Of a DNA stretch of 64,000 nucleotides, positions 26,909-36,899 are shown piece after piece. Made by a program: the position numbers and the translations under genes. The DNA comes from Clostridiales bacterium. Its GTDB lineage: Bacteria > Bacillota > Clostridia > Saccharofermentanales > Saccharofermentanaceae. Numbering within the stretch: position 1 is the stretch's first letter; each line of letters opens with the position of its first letter. Under the pieces are notes generated by a model. The model was not told the DNA's origin. It was given only the letters and a program-made list of their open reading frames with translations, and did no database searches. The stretch is from NCBI GenBank assembly GCA_017527865.1, contig JAFXPN010000004.1:1-64000 (forward strand), read 5' to 3'.

Positions 26909-27359
26909 GCAGCAGGTCAGTGATGAGGAATGCATCAGGATCCTAAAGGAGCAGCCCCGAGGCGTACTGTCCATGATCGGTGATGACGGATACCCTTATG
27001 GAATCCCTCTCGATCACTGGTATTGTGAAGAAGACGGCAGGCTGTATTTTCACGGCGCTAAGACAGGCCATAAGATCGATGCTGTCACCCGATGCGACAA
27101 GGTAAGTTATTGCGTTATGGATGAAGGTTTTCGCAAAGACGGGGAATGGGCACTGAATATAACTTCTGTTGTTGTCTTCGGCAGGATCAGATTTGTTACT
27201 GATCCCGATACTATAACGAGAATAGGAATAAATCTGTGCCGTAAGTTTACAGACGATGAAGAATACATCCGGCACGAAGTTGAATTTGCGCTTCCGAGAG
27301 CGCAGTGCCTCGAGCTTGTCCCCGAACATATGACGGGAAAGCTTGTTAATGAGGCGTAA
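26883..27359 (+). CDS. Pyridoxamine 5'-phosphate oxidase-like flavoprotein, NimA-type
   Basis: 158 residues: MFREMRRFKQQVSDEECIRIL, RGVLSMIGDDGYPYGIPLDHWY and YFHGAKTGHKIDAV match the split-barrel FMN proteins related to NimA (nitroimidazole resistance). They usually bind FMN or heme as a dimer; the substrate is rarely known. ATG 26883 fits the family N-terminus; TTG 26877 is possible. A terminator hairpin follows at 27381. Coupled to the tiny zinc-ribbon gene. Confidence 0.88.
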   Translation: MFREMRRFKQQVSDEECIRILKEQPRGVLSMIGDDGYPYGIPLDHWYCEEDGRLYFHGAKTGHKIDAVTRCDKVSYCVMDEGFRKDGEWALNITSVVVFGRIRFVTDPDTITRIGINLCRKFTDDEEYIRHEVEFALPRAQCLELVPEHMTGKLVNEA

Positions 27360-27380
27360 ACGGAATGGCCTGCGCACACA

Positions 27381-27404
27381 GCCGCTGAAGAGCGGCTTTC
27401 TTTA
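27381..27404 (+). terminator. Intrinsic terminator
   Basis: GCCGCT-GAAG-AGCGGC (27381-27396) with a TTTCTTT tail. Confidence 0.75.
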
Positions 27405-27449
27405 CATCTAAGAAGAAGTTCAGTTTGGATCTTAAGCGGAGAGAGAATA

Positions 27450-28130
27450 ATGGACATAGATCACTTTTTCATCGAAAAGGGGACTGGCGAACCTCTTATC
27501 CTGCTCCACGGAAACGGGGAGGACTGCAGCTATTTTAAAGGGCAGACTGACGTGTTTTCCAAGTCGTATCATGTGTATGCATTAGACACCAGAGGTCACG
27601 GGAAAACACCGAGAGGTGATAAGCCTTTTACCATACGGCAGTTTGCAGATGACCTGCTTGAGTTCATGGACGGACACCAAATCGAGAAGGCTCATCTGCT
27701 CGGATTCTCAGACGGCGCAAATATCGCGATGATCTTTGCCCTTAAGTATCCGGACAGGGTGGACAGGCTGATCCTGAACGGGGCAAATCTGAATCCGAAG
27801 GGAGTGAAGCGCTCCACGCAGATCCCCATTGAGATCGGTTATAAGATCGCGAACAGATTTGCCGCGGCAAGCGATTCCGCAAGGCTTAATGCAGAGATGC
27901 TCGGCCTGATGGTAAATGATCCGAATGTTGAGCCTGAGGAACTTAAAGAGATAAAAGCGAAGACCCTGGTCATTGCCGGCACAAATGATATGATAAAGGA
28001 AGAACACACGAGGCTGATCGCGGAAAGCATTCCCGGTTCGGAACTTGTCTTTCTCAAAGGCGATCACTTTATAGCGGGCAAACACCCGGATGAATTCAAC
28101 CGGGCAGTTCTTGAGTTTTTAGACAGATGA
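27450..28130 (+). CDS. Alpha/beta hydrolase
   Basis: 226 residues with the alpha/beta-hydrolase pattern: LILLHGNGEDCSYF oxyanion region, YALDTRGHGKT, the nucleophile elbow GFSDGA (Ser at about 93), a late Asp in VIAGTNDMI and the catalytic His in KGDHFIAGKHP. The fold and triad are clear, the substrate is not. It resembles small esterases or acyl hydrolases. Its stop overlaps the start of the membrane protein at 28127 by four bases. Confidence 0.9.
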   Translation: MDIDHFFIEKGTGEPLILLHGNGEDCSYFKGQTDVFSKSYHVYALDTRGHGKTPRGDKPFTIRQFADDLLEFMDGHQIEKAHLLGFSDGANIAMIFALKYPDRVDRLILNGANLNPKGVKRSTQIPIEIGYKIANRFAAASDSARLNAEMLGLMVNDPNVEPEELKEIKAKTLVIAGTNDMIKEEHTRLIAESIPGSELVFLKGDHFIAGKHPDEFNRAVLEFLDR

Positions 28131-28450
28131 AATGGTTTAAGGAAATGAGAAAGGGACAGAAGGTACTGTTCCTCATAAATGTAGTCCTGACGGCAGCTTT
28201 ATTTGTCCTGTCGTATACAGGATACGGCCGTCAGGAATTGTTCGGCATCGGGATCATTATGGGACTCATAAACATATACAGTATTGTCTTCGCGAGAGCA
28301 GGCTTTAAGTTCGGCATTGCAATAAATGTCGACAATGCAGGGGACGATGTTGAACCGTCAGAATTAAAGTATATGGACTGGTACATGAAATGGGGATTTT
28401 ATACCCTGATCGTTATAGCATGCGCCGTCTGCGCCTTTGTGTTCGCGTAG
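28127..28450 (+). CDS. Small membrane protein
   Basis: 107 residues with three or four hydrophobic segments (about 13-31, 39-60 and 87-106). Starts in an ATGA overlap with the hydrolase gene and should be co-expressed. No family recognised. Confidence 0.65.
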   Translation: MKWFKEMRKGQKVLFLINVVLTAALFVLSYTGYGRQELFGIGIIMGLINIYSIVFARAGFKFGIAINVDNAGDDVEPSELKYMDWYMKWGFYTLIVIACAVCAFVFA

Positions 28451-28465
28451 ACCTGTAGCCCTTCT

Positions 28466-29527
28466 TTACGTACCCTCGCCGTTGGCAGGATCCGGTGCAT
28501 CAGGACACGTCACGTTATCATCGTAACTGTCCCTCTGGAACACTCGCACATAATCCACGCGCATCTGCGCGCTCTCATCGAAAAGCGTAGTCTCGTCAGG
28601 ATCTCCCGGCCAGTTGCCGCCGACCGCAACATTCAGGATGATGTAGAAAGGTTTGTTGAAAGGCGCAGGATATTCATTCGGCTCCTGTCCGTCATTGGCG
28701 GAATACCAGTAGCTTGTCGAATAGTAGCAGACATCGTCGCAGTACCATCTGATCTCACCCGGATCCCACTCCACCGCGAACACATGATATTCGCTCGCGA
28801 AGTCGCCTGAAGGCAGATCGTAGATGCCCTGGTTCTGAAGGTGCGGATTGCCGTAGTGAAGCGTGCCGTACAATGTGTCGGTGTCACTGCCTAAGATCTC
28901 CATGATATCGATCTCGCCGGACTTCGGCCAAGGTCCGTAAGACTCATCGTCTGACATCATCCAGAACGCGGGAAGGAAACCCTGTCCCTGAGGAACTTTG
29001 ATGCGCGCCTCTACTCTTCCGTAGGTGAAAGAATGCAGATGACTGCTGTTGATCCTTCCGGATGTGTAGAAAGTATTGCCGCGGGCATTCACGTCCGACA
29101 AAGGCTGGATGACCAGGTCGCCGTTCTCTGTGAAGATGTTGTCTCCGAACTGTACATAGGTCTGAAGCTCGTTGTTGACCCAGCCGGGACGGCGGTATTC
29201 CTGGATCCATGAAGAAGCATCGAGTTCTTCGCCGTCAAACTCATCGTGCCATACGAGATAATAGCCTTCGGGAGGTTCGATGTCAGGATCTTCGATCGGA
29301 GGCAGCGGAGTCGGAGTGGGTTCTTCCGTCGTCTCGGCTGCTTCGGTCTCAGTCGCGGAAGGTTCAGTCACGTCAACTGCAGTTTCAGAGGCAGTGGTCT
29401 CGGTAACGGCAGTACCGGACTGCGCAGTAGGAGCTTCTATATCTGTTGTCTCACTGTTGTTCGAGCATGCGCTCAGCGCCATTGCGGCAGCCATCACAAG
29501 AGCTGCATATCTTATGGATCGTTTCAT
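28466..29527 (-). CDS. GH16 family glycoside hydrolase, lipoprotein (beta-glucanase)
   Basis: 353 residues. Signal peptide with lipobox ALSAC (Cys21), a Thr/Glu/Pro-rich linker to about 80, then a GH16 domain from LVWHDEFDGEELDASSW to the end. GEIDIMEILG carries nucleophile E205, D207 and acid/base E210 (the E-x-D-x-x-E motif). It should cut beta-1,3 or mixed beta-1,3/1,4 glucans at the cell surface. Likely function is feeding on plant or fungal glucans. GGAGG precedes the start. Monocistronic and convergent with the 28127 gene. Confidence 0.93.
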   Translation of the reverse strand: MKRSIRYAALVMAAAMALSACSNNSETTDIEAPTAQSGTAVTETTASETAVDVTEPSATETEAAETTEEPTPTPLPPIEDPDIEPPEGYYLVWHDEFDGEELDASSWIQEYRRPGWVNNELQTYVQFGDNIFTENGDLVIQPLSDVNARGNTFYTSGRINSSHLHSFTYGRVEARIKVPQGQGFLPAFWMMSDDESYGPWPKSGEIDIMEILGSDTDTLYGTLHYGNPHLQNQGIYDLPSGDFASEYHVFAVEWDPGEIRWYCDDVCYYSTSYWYSANDGQEPNEYPAPFNKPFYIILNVAVGGNWPGDPDETTLFDESAQMRVDYVRVFQRDSYDDNVTCPDAPDPANGEGT

Positions 29528-29667
29528 ATAAACCTCCTGGTGGAGTGGCTATGTGATAATGATAACAGACCGTGTTCTTATAGTAAAAACATGAAGCCTC
29601 GGCGGAAACTCCATGATATAATTACATGCAAAGGGATACAGCCTTTTTCTGTTGAGGATTTAAACTG

Positions 29668-30744
29668 GTGATAACGGAGTACATTACAAGCAACTGGGAG
29701 CTGATACTTATCCTTTTGGGATTTGCGATATCTCTGATCTCGACCGTTTTTCTCGAGAGGAAAATGATAGTGCGCATGTATGCCCTGATCGTTGAAGTGT
29801 TGATCCTCTCCATTCTGGTCTTTGCCGAATTCCGTGTGGCCGATAATAGCATGTACCATTCAATAAGATCGGTACTTGTTGCCGTCAGATACAGTGCGAC
29901 ACCGTTTATCGTAGCACAGATAATCTATACCATAATCCACCGTCAGCGGCTGTATGTATTTATCCCTGCGATCATCGCAGCTGTGATCAACTTCATATCG
30001 ATCCGTACAGGCATAGTGTTCAGTGTTGTTGAAACAGGCAAAATGGTAAGGGGACCGTTATGGCTTTTTCCTTATGTAATGGTCGGCGCTTACGGTGCAT
30101 ATCTTATTATCCTCATGGTTAAGAACGGTTCGAGGCAGACTGCTGAAAGGATGCCCATATTATTCTTTCTCCTCGCATTTATGTCGGGGCTCATTCTGCC
30201 ATTCCTCATCGGTAGCGAATATGCCAAGCTGTTTTGTTCTACTATCGCCATCGCGGTGTTCTTGTATTATGTTTTCTCGATCCTTATGGTGACCAAGAAA
30301 GACCCGCTCACTGGTCTTTATAACCGTCAGGCCTACTACGCTGATATCTCCGATGATCCTGAAGATATTTCTGCATTGGTTTCGATCGATATGAACGGTC
30401 TTAAGGCCATCAACGATACGGAAGGACATGAAGCAGGAGATAAGGCGTTATCTGCTGTTGCCGTTTGTTTTCTCCGCGCCGTCCGAAGAAGACAGGTTGT
30501 TTACAGGATCGGCGGAGATGAATTTGTTATCGTTTGCCGTAAACTCCCGAGAGATGAAGTAATTGAGCTTATAAAACGCATTCATCAATTGCTTGATGAG
30601 ACTCCGTACAGCTGTTCTGTCGGTTACGGTTATTCGGAAGACGGCAAAACCCCTTTGGACATTCTCTTAAGTGATTCGGATAAGAATATGTATTTAGAGA
30701 AGAAGCAATACTACAGCAGAACAGGAAATGAGAGAAGACGATAA
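29668..30744 (+). CDS. Diguanylate cyclase (GGDEF) with membrane sensor
   Basis: 358 residues from GTG 29668. About six or seven hydrophobic segments (1-205) form a 7TM-like sensor, followed by a GGDEF domain from DPLTGLYNRQAYY. The active loop GGDEF is intact at 282-286, so it should make c-di-GMP from two GTP. No inhibitory RxxD is obvious right before it. Membrane-anchored; signal unknown. Monocistronic. Confidence 0.92.
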   Translation: MITEYITSNWELILILLGFAISLISTVFLERKMIVRMYALIVEVLILSILVFAEFRVADNSMYHSIRSVLVAVRYSATPFIVAQIIYTIIHRQRLYVFIPAIIAAVINFISIRTGIVFSVVETGKMVRGPLWLFPYVMVGAYGAYLIILMVKNGSRQTAERMPILFFLLAFMSGLILPFLIGSEYAKLFCSTIAIAVFLYYVFSILMVTKKDPLTGLYNRQAYYADISDDPEDISALVSIDMNGLKAINDTEGHEAGDKALSAVAVCFLRAVRRRQVVYRIGGDEFVIVCRKLPRDEVIELIKRIHQLLDETPYSCSVGYGYSEDGKTPLDILLSDSDKNMYLEKKQYYSRTGNERRR

Positions 30745-30841
30745 GAGTCTGTTCATTGCAAACAACCTCAACGAGTTTTATTATACATTAGATAAATTTA
30801 AGATTTGTTACAGATCTTTGTAAAAATGCGGAGGAATAAAA

Positions 30842-33778
30842 ATGGATCTGACATTTTTGGAGAAAACCGATTATATAATGGACGCTTGGGCGAAGCTCGT
30901 AGCAGCCAGCCCCGATGCGCTGGCGATGACAGACGAACGCCATCCGCGCGGACTGAGCAGACGCCAGGTCGATGAGCTGTCCGGAAAGATCTATGCGTGG
31001 CTTCGTGCGCAGAATATCGGCCGGGAGGACTTCGTTCTTATATGTATGCCCAGAGGCGGTATGGCCCTTATATCCATACTCGGCATATGGAAGGCGGGAG
31101 CCGCGTTCACACTTGTCGAAGATAATTATCCGCCTGAGCGTATCGCATTCATAAAGAATGACTGCGGCTGCAAGGCTGTTATCGATATAAATACATGGAA
31201 TGAGATCCTTAAGACCGAAGCATTGCCCGGCTATGTGCAGACCGATATCCATGATGCCGCGTTCGCGATATATACTTCGGGTACTACAGGCAACCCCAAG
31301 GGTGTCCTTCACGAATACGGAGCCGTTAAGCTTATCAGGGCTGCTTCGTGCGACAGAAGGACAGGAAATCCCAGACTTAACGAATCGGACAGACTGTCGC
31401 TTATCACGCCCCTGAACTTTAATGCGTCCATAAGACGTTTTATCGTGTCGATCTATGAAGGCTGCCATCTGTTTGTAGTCTCTTACGCCGTAATAAAGAA
31501 CCCGATCACGCTGAAGCAGTACCTGCAGACTAACCGTATTACGGTCCTTCTCGCATCACCCTCACTTCTCAGGCTTATAGGTGATCCGGGTCCGAACATC
31601 CGTCAGATACAGATAAGCAGTGAGCCTGCAAACGGCTACTATATCGACGGTCCCGAACTTGTAAATGCATATGCGATGAGTGAGACGGGATTCCCCGTTA
31701 CCGAATTCATCATTGATAAGAAATATGACGAGTGTCCCGTCGGAATGCCCAATATCGATCAGATCAAGGTAACGCTCATCGATGAAGACGGCAATGAAGT
31801 CCCGAACGGGGAGGAGGGCGAGATCGCTATCGAAGATCCGTTCTTCCGCGAATATATCAATCTGCCCGAACAGACACAGAAAGCGCTCATCAACGGAATC
31901 TATCATTCAGGTGATATAGGAAAGAAGCTTCATGATGGCAACATCGTGCTCCTCGGCCGCAACTCCGACATGATAAAGATCAACGGCAACCGTATCGAAC
32001 CTGCCGAGATCGAAGCGATAGGCAAGAAGGTTCTCGGCGTTGACTGGTGCGCCGCCAGAGGCTTTGAGGAGGAACTGCGTTCCTTCGTCTGCCTTTACTA
32101 TAAAGACGATATCGCTTTGGACGAGATGAAGGTCAGAAGTGAGATGGAAAAGTATCTTCCTTACTACATGATCCCTGCGTATTTCGTTAAGGTTGATGAG
32201 GTTCCTCTTCTTCCCAACGGCAAGATGAACAGAAGAGCCCTTCCCAAGCCTGAATCCAAAGCGCAGAGGGCTGAATATGAGGCTCCGCGCACAGAGACAG
32301 AACGCATCATATGCAAAGCCTTTGAGGTCGCCCTGTCACTCGATAATATCGGTATCCATGACAATTTCTATCACTTGGGCGGAGATTCCCTGGGATCGAT
32401 GCGCGTACTGTCAGAGGCTGATCTGCCGGGACTTCTCGCTTCGGATATTTTCGAGGGGTGTACTCCTGAGCGCATAGCTGCCCTTTATGAGGACCGCGAG
32501 GCAGGAAAGCAGCCCGTGGATATCGCAAAGACCGAGGCCGTGGAGCGCACAAAGCTTCACCCGCTTACACCCAACCAGATATCGATATTCGATTACTGCA
32601 TCTTCGCTGCGCGCTCGCTCATGTGGAACCTGCCGCGTCTGTACCGTTTCCCGAAAGATACAGATGCACAGCGTCTGTGCGATGCAATGAATAAGGCATT
32701 GGCGAACAGGACGGCATTGTTCACCGTATTCCAGTTCAATAAGGAAGGATCCATCGTTCAGCGCATCGCGCCGGACAAGATCATTCATCTGTCCGTTCAG
32801 AAGATGACGGAAGCGGAATTCAAAAAGAACGAGGAATTCCTTATGCAGCCGTTTATCATGATCAACGAGCCGCTCGTTCACGCCGGGGTCTATCAGACCG
32901 AGGAGTCCGTCTACCTGTTCTGGGAGATACACCATATCATGACTGACGGAACAGGCATGCATCTTCTTAATGATGACATCGTAGCGGCATGGAACGGTGA
33001 AGAGCTTCCTCTTGATACTTATTATGCTTATCTTCATAACGAAGAGGAGCTGCGTGAGAGCAAGCGCTACAGGGAAGACGGCAAGTACATCGATGAGACC
33101 TACGGCGGCACTGACTGGTGCGTCAACCTCAGCCCTGATACCGGCAACCGTCCTGACGGCCGTGCCCTTATTCCTCTTAAGATGATCTCTTTGGACGATA
33201 TGGCTGCCTTTGAGAAGAAGCATCATCTATCCAGGAATCTCCTGTTCAGCGCTGTCGCCCTTCTCGGAATAGCCGTTATCGAGAATAAGGAACAGGTAAT
33301 GGCGGACTGGATATTCCACGACAGGACCGACGAGATAAAGAAGAACGCATTTGGCTGTCTGTTCCGCTATATAACGATCGGTCTTGATATAAAGAAAGGT
33401 CTGACAGCAGGGGAGTACTTCAAGGCTCTTACAGACAAGTCCAATGCCATGCTCGCTCACTGTTCCTACGAGTGGAGCATCAAGCAGGACAACGTCTACC
33501 AGCATGATACGCTTATCGTCTGCTACGAGACTTCCGAGATCATGAGCACCAATGACATCGGATCGATCGGAGGCACGAGGCTGAACGTTACGAGCAATGC
33601 TCCGGTCAACTCAAGAAGCGTGGCATTCCAGATCATCGAGAACGCGGACGGCATTCTCCCGCTCCTTATGTTCAATCAGGCTCTCTATTCGGAAGAGAAG
33701 ATCCAGCATACGGTGGAAGTATTCTCCGAACTGCTCGACCGTCTTATGAACTCCGAAGACGATACGGTGATCATTTAA
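30842..33778 (+). CDS. NRPS-like protein, adenylation-carrier-condensation (A-T-C)
   Basis: 978 residues. An adenylation domain (about 1-480) with YTSGTTGNPKG, YAMSETG, YHSGDIG, RNSDMIKINGNRIEP and PNGKMNRR. A carrier domain follows (about 485-560) with LGGDSLGS; Ser516 is the phosphopantetheine site. A C-terminal condensation-like domain (about 570-978) has HHIMTDG at 697-703, the HHxxxDG catalytic motif. The order A-T-C with no upstream C and no thioesterase is unusual. It should load one acid, then join it to a separate nucleophile. GCGGAGG precedes the ATG. No phosphopantetheinyl transferase nearby. Confidence 0.92.
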   Translation: MDLTFLEKTDYIMDAWAKLVAASPDALAMTDERHPRGLSRRQVDELSGKIYAWLRAQNIGREDFVLICMPRGGMALISILGIWKAGAAFTLVEDNYPPERIAFIKNDCGCKAVIDINTWNEILKTEALPGYVQTDIHDAAFAIYTSGTTGNPKGVLHEYGAVKLIRAASCDRRTGNPRLNESDRLSLITPLNFNASIRRFIVSIYEGCHLFVVSYAVIKNPITLKQYLQTNRITVLLASPSLLRLIGDPGPNIRQIQISSEPANGYYIDGPELVNAYAMSETGFPVTEFIIDKKYDECPVGMPNIDQIKVTLIDEDGNEVPNGEEGEIAIEDPFFREYINLPEQTQKALINGIYHSGDIGKKLHDGNIVLLGRNSDMIKINGNRIEPAEIEAIGKKVLGVDWCAARGFEEELRSFVCLYYKDDIALDEMKVRSEMEKYLPYYMIPAYFVKVDEVPLLPNGKMNRRALPKPESKAQRAEYEAPRTETERIICKAFEVALSLDNIGIHDNFYHLGGDSLGSMRVLSEADLPGLLASDIFEGCTPERIAALYEDREAGKQPVDIAKTEAVERTKLHPLTPNQISIFDYCIFAARSLMWNLPRLYRFPKDTDAQRLCDAMNKALANRTALFTVFQFNKEGSIVQRIAPDKIIHLSVQKMTEAEFKKNEEFLMQPFIMINEPLVHAGVYQTEESVYLFWEIHHIMTDGTGMHLLNDDIVAAWNGEELPLDTYYAYLHNEEELRESKRYREDGKYIDETYGGTDWCVNLSPDTGNRPDGRALIPLKMISLDDMAAFEKKHHLSRNLLFSAVALLGIAVIENKEQVMADWIFHDRTDEIKKNAFGCLFRYITIGLDIKKGLTAGEYFKALTDKSNAMLAHCSYEWSIKQDNVYQHDTLIVCYETSEIMSTNDIGSIGGTRLNVTSNAPVNSRSVAFQIIENADGILPLLMFNQALYSEEKIQHTVEVFSELLDRLMNSEDDTVII

Positions 33779-33822
33779 GACATCTTAAGTTTTGTAACAT
33801 TGTTAAATTCATAAACCGCAAG

Positions 33823-33849
33823 GAGTCCGGAGCGATCCGGACTCTTTTA
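33823..33849 (+). terminator. Intrinsic terminator after the NRPS gene
   Basis: GAGTCCGGA (33823-33831), loop GCGA, TCCGGACTC (33836-33844), then TTTTAT. Confidence 0.85.
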
Positions 33850-33898
33850 TATTGATCATATCATTGTGTCTGACAGATGTGATGATAAAATGAGATAA

Positions 33899-34915
33899 AT
33901 GCCAAAGAAACTGACAGACGAACAAGAGCAGCTGATGGATTCCATGGGGTTTAAGAACCAGTGGATCTGGGCTTTGTGCTTTATCCTTCTTGCCGTTATC
34001 ATTGTCGGCATTAACGTCATATGCCGTTTTGCCGACAGCGGCAAGCTGAACAGTCTCGAATACACAAGAGGCGTTGTCACAAGCGCGCAGGATCAAAGGG
34101 AGTGGATCGGAAGACGCAGACGTATCAGGAATTCATTGAGCGTTGAATACACTCCGGAGGATTCCGGCAGATCCTATTCATGGTACGATCCTGACGGCTC
34201 GTATGAGTTTTTTCGCAAAGGCGATGTCTTGAGGGTCTATTATGATGAAGATGATCCGGAAGAGGCATATCCCGCGAAGAAAGACTGGCTGACCGGTGTG
34301 TATCTCCGCGTTGACAAGAGTTATAACACAGCTCTTTACATTGCGATCTGGCCGATGCTCATCGGGATATTTCTGTTCATCGATTATCAGCGGGCGAAGA
34401 ATAGAGCGCTGAATGGCACGCTTAAACCGAAGAAAAAGATCAAGAGCAGCGTCGATCCCGATTATGATCCAAACCTCCACGAGATTGTCCGAATGAGCGG
34501 TTATAAGCGAAGCTGGATGGGCTTCTGGATATGCGGGACATTGTTTTTTCTGGGAACGATGTTCGCAGGGATAATGATGATAAGAGCTGTAATAACAGAG
34601 CATCCCAAAGATACGGCCGGACCTGTTGCGGCGGCTGTATTCTTTATGCTGCTCGGGGCAGGAATGATGGCAGGAGTCATATGCTCGATCATCTATATCA
34701 ACGGAAAGAAGTCCGCATTTATAAGAGGGTTCATGGCGGACGAAGCTACGGCTGTCTACAAGGATCGTGAGAAGGCCGCGCAGATTTTGTGGAAGCACGT
34801 AAATCACTATATGGAGAGCGAGCCTCCGCGAAGCAGATTTAAGCTCGAATATAACCGGGACTGGCTTGAGTCATTTGATGAGCATCTCGAACACCTGAAG
34901 TATTCTAAGGAATGA
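33899..34915 (+). CDS. Membrane protein with DUF3592-like domain
   Basis: 338 residues. Hydrophobic segments at about 25-48, 141-160, 206-226 and 243-265 enclose a DUF3592-like extracytoplasmic beta domain (about 55-140: RGVVTSAQDQRE, SVEYTPEDSGRSYSW, GDVLRVYYDEDDPEEAYP). A cytoplasmic tail with basic and acidic residues ends the protein. A TAAAAT-like -10 lies about eight bases before the ATG and no ribosome site is obvious. Function unknown. Convergent with, and overlapping by 11 bases, the glycosyltransferase gene. Confidence 0.7.
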   Translation: MPKKLTDEQEQLMDSMGFKNQWIWALCFILLAVIIVGINVICRFADSGKLNSLEYTRGVVTSAQDQREWIGRRRRIRNSLSVEYTPEDSGRSYSWYDPDGSYEFFRKGDVLRVYYDEDDPEEAYPAKKDWLTGVYLRVDKSYNTALYIAIWPMLIGIFLFIDYQRAKNRALNGTLKPKKKIKSSVDPDYDPNLHEIVRMSGYKRSWMGFWICGTLFFLGTMFAGIMMIRAVITEHPKDTAGPVAAAVFFMLLGAGMMAGVICSIIYINGKKSAFIRGFMADEATAVYKDREKAAQILWKHVNHYMESEPPRSRFKLEYNRDWLESFDEHLEHLKYSKE

Positions 34916-36899
34916 GCGGTTGATTGAGTACGGACCATGTGATCTCGTCGAGGGCCTTAAGAGAGGGGAACCCTTCTGCTGCAAGCTGCCCCCTTATTTT
35001 CGCGAAAAGCATAGTCAGCTCATCTCTTTCCTTCCTGTTCCATGCAGGTGCGCCCGATACAGGCAAAAGTTCCCCGAGGCGTGATTCTTCCTGCTTTGTA
35101 AGTCTTACTCCGCTCATGCGCAAAGAATCGCAGCGTGTGCTGTTGTACAGCGCGGACTGATCTTCGCTGATGCTGTTGATCCTGTGTTTAAGATGGATAT
35201 CCGCAAGACAAGAGACGGCGCCTTTTTTCGAAGCTCCCATAAAGAATCTGAAGTACGTAGGTCCCGGGAGATCTTTGCGGAACGACAGGTGATTTCCGGT
35301 AATGAACGTCTTTCTTATCATTACGGAAGAACTGCAGAACTCAGGAGAACCCAGCAGCAGTCCTGCACGGTAATGATCAGGTGAACAGGGCGGGACCACG
35401 GCGCTTACGACGGTCCTTCCTTCGTGATCGATCAGTTTGTACGAAGTGCCGAGCAGCATGATCTCTCTGTAGTTATTAAGATATGTAAGCTGCGCCTTGA
35501 GCCTGTCCGGAAGGCAGATGTCTTCCGCGTCCATGAAGGCTATATAATCTCCGCGGCTCTCTGCGATGGCTCTGTTGAGCGTTGCTGAGATACCGAGTTT
35601 ACTGTCATTTCTTAACAGGCGGATCCTCGGATCGGTGAAGCTTCTTATAATGTCACACGTGCCGTCAGTCGAAGCATCATCCGCGATGATCAGTTCCAGG
35701 TTCTTCCATGATTGACCGAGGACAGAAGAAACGGCCCCGGAAATGTAAGTCTCTGAATTATATGACGGCAGTATCACGCTCACGAGCGGTTCCTCTCCGG
35801 ACGGGAGGGGAGGCGTGAAGAATTGTTCCCGGTTGATGCGCCATGCGATCCCTTCAGGCCAGACGCGTCCTGCCCGGCTGTTCCATTCTTCGGATCCTTC
35901 GAGATCGTCTTTGTCGTAAGAAAGAGCGCACAGCTTCAGGCAGGACAGATAGTCGTCATATCCGGCAAATTCGATCATGCCTGATGCAGTGTTGACCGGA
36001 AGTTCAGTCGCGCGGCGGTACTGCCGTACGGCTTCATCGGTATCATTCATTCCTTCCGCGGCAAGTCCCGATTGATAGCAAAGGAAAGCCGACAGCGGAA
36101 CATTGTATCTGCCGGTCGATATATCGATAAGTTCCCGGCATTTCTCATACTCTTTTAACCGCAGGAGCATCTGCGTCATGAAGACGAGCGCGTATTGAAC
36201 ACGGGATGCAGACGGACCGGAATCGAGCAATTCCTGCCAGGCATCCATCGCTCTGTCTTTAAGATCGCGGTTGGCAAGTTCCCTGCAATAATAGGACAGC
36301 GCATACGCTCCTTTGAGACGGCCTTTGCTTTTGACGCCGTCGAAGATCCGAATGTTGCGTTCCGGTTCATTTACATATTCTTTCTTGTGAATGATCGTGA
36401 TATCAGGACGGATCATCAGATTCCAGCCGTCTTCAATCGGGATGGCCTCATGAACATCGCCTGTCCACTTGCAGGCATGTTCCCTGCGGTGGATCCTGTC
36501 CCTGATGCCGAGGTCGGCAAGGAAGCCATAGTTGCGGTAGGTTATAAAGACCGTATCCGTATTAAGTGTAAGTTCTTTCTTGAGTTCGATCAGTTTACGT
36601 ATATCTTCCGGATACATGACATCGTCTGCGTCGAGCCACATCACAAAATCACAGCCTGCCTTGGAGGCAACAAGATTACGAGCCTTGGCAAAGCTGTTCT
36701 GCCAAGGCTCATAGTAGACAAGATCTGTGTATTCATGTGCGATCTGTACGCTTCTGTCCTTCGATCCGGTATCAAGAACGATCAGTTCATCTGCAAACTG
36801 TGCGGCCGCGGATAAGCATCGTCCAAGGACCGGTTCCTCGTCTTTGACGATCAGACAGACGCTTAAGGTCACCTGCGATACGGCTTCATCGGCGCACAT
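34905..36899 (-). CDS. GT2-TPR-GT2 double glycosyltransferase
   Basis: 664 residues. An N-terminal GT2 domain (about 8-180: SVCLIVKDEE, VLDTGSKDRS, MWLDADD), a helical TPR-like middle (about 190-340), then a second GT2 domain (about 372-600: SVILPSYNSE, IADDASTDGT, AFMDAED). Both carry Asp-rich nucleotide-sugar and metal motifs, so two sugar transfers are possible. GT2-plus-TPR is the architecture of SunS, the peptide S-glycosyltransferase of sublancin. Start is set by the TGATG overlap with the sequon-repeat peptide at 36899, so the two are made together. That peptide is the natural candidate acceptor. Confidence 0.87.
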   Translation of the reverse strand: MCADEAVSQVTLSVCLIVKDEEPVLGRCLSAAAQFADELIVLDTGSKDRSVQIAHEYTDLVYYEPWQNSFAKARNLVASKAGCDFVMWLDADDVMYPEDIRKLIELKKELTLNTDTVFITYRNYGFLADLGIRDRIHRREHACKWTGDVHEAIPIEDGWNLMIRPDITIIHKKEYVNEPERNIRIFDGVKSKGRLKGAYALSYYCRELANRDLKDRAMDAWQELLDSGPSASRVQYALVFMTQMLLRLKEYEKCRELIDISTGRYNVPLSAFLCYQSGLAAEGMNDTDEAVRQYRRATELPVNTASGMIEFAGYDDYLSCLKLCALSYDKDDLEGSEEWNSRAGRVWPEGIAWRINREQFFTPPLPSGEEPLVSVILPSYNSETYISGAVSSVLGQSWKNLELIIADDASTDGTCDIIRSFTDPRIRLLRNDSKLGISATLNRAIAESRGDYIAFMDAEDICLPDRLKAQLTYLNNYREIMLLGTSYKLIDHEGRTVVSAVVPPCSPDHYRAGLLLGSPEFCSSSVMIRKTFITGNHLSFRKDLPGPTYFRFFMGASKKGAVSCLADIHLKHRINSISEDQSALYNSTRCDSLRMSGVRLTKQEESRLGELLPVSGAPAWNRKERDELTMLFAKIRGQLAAEGFPSLKALDEITWSVLNQPLIP

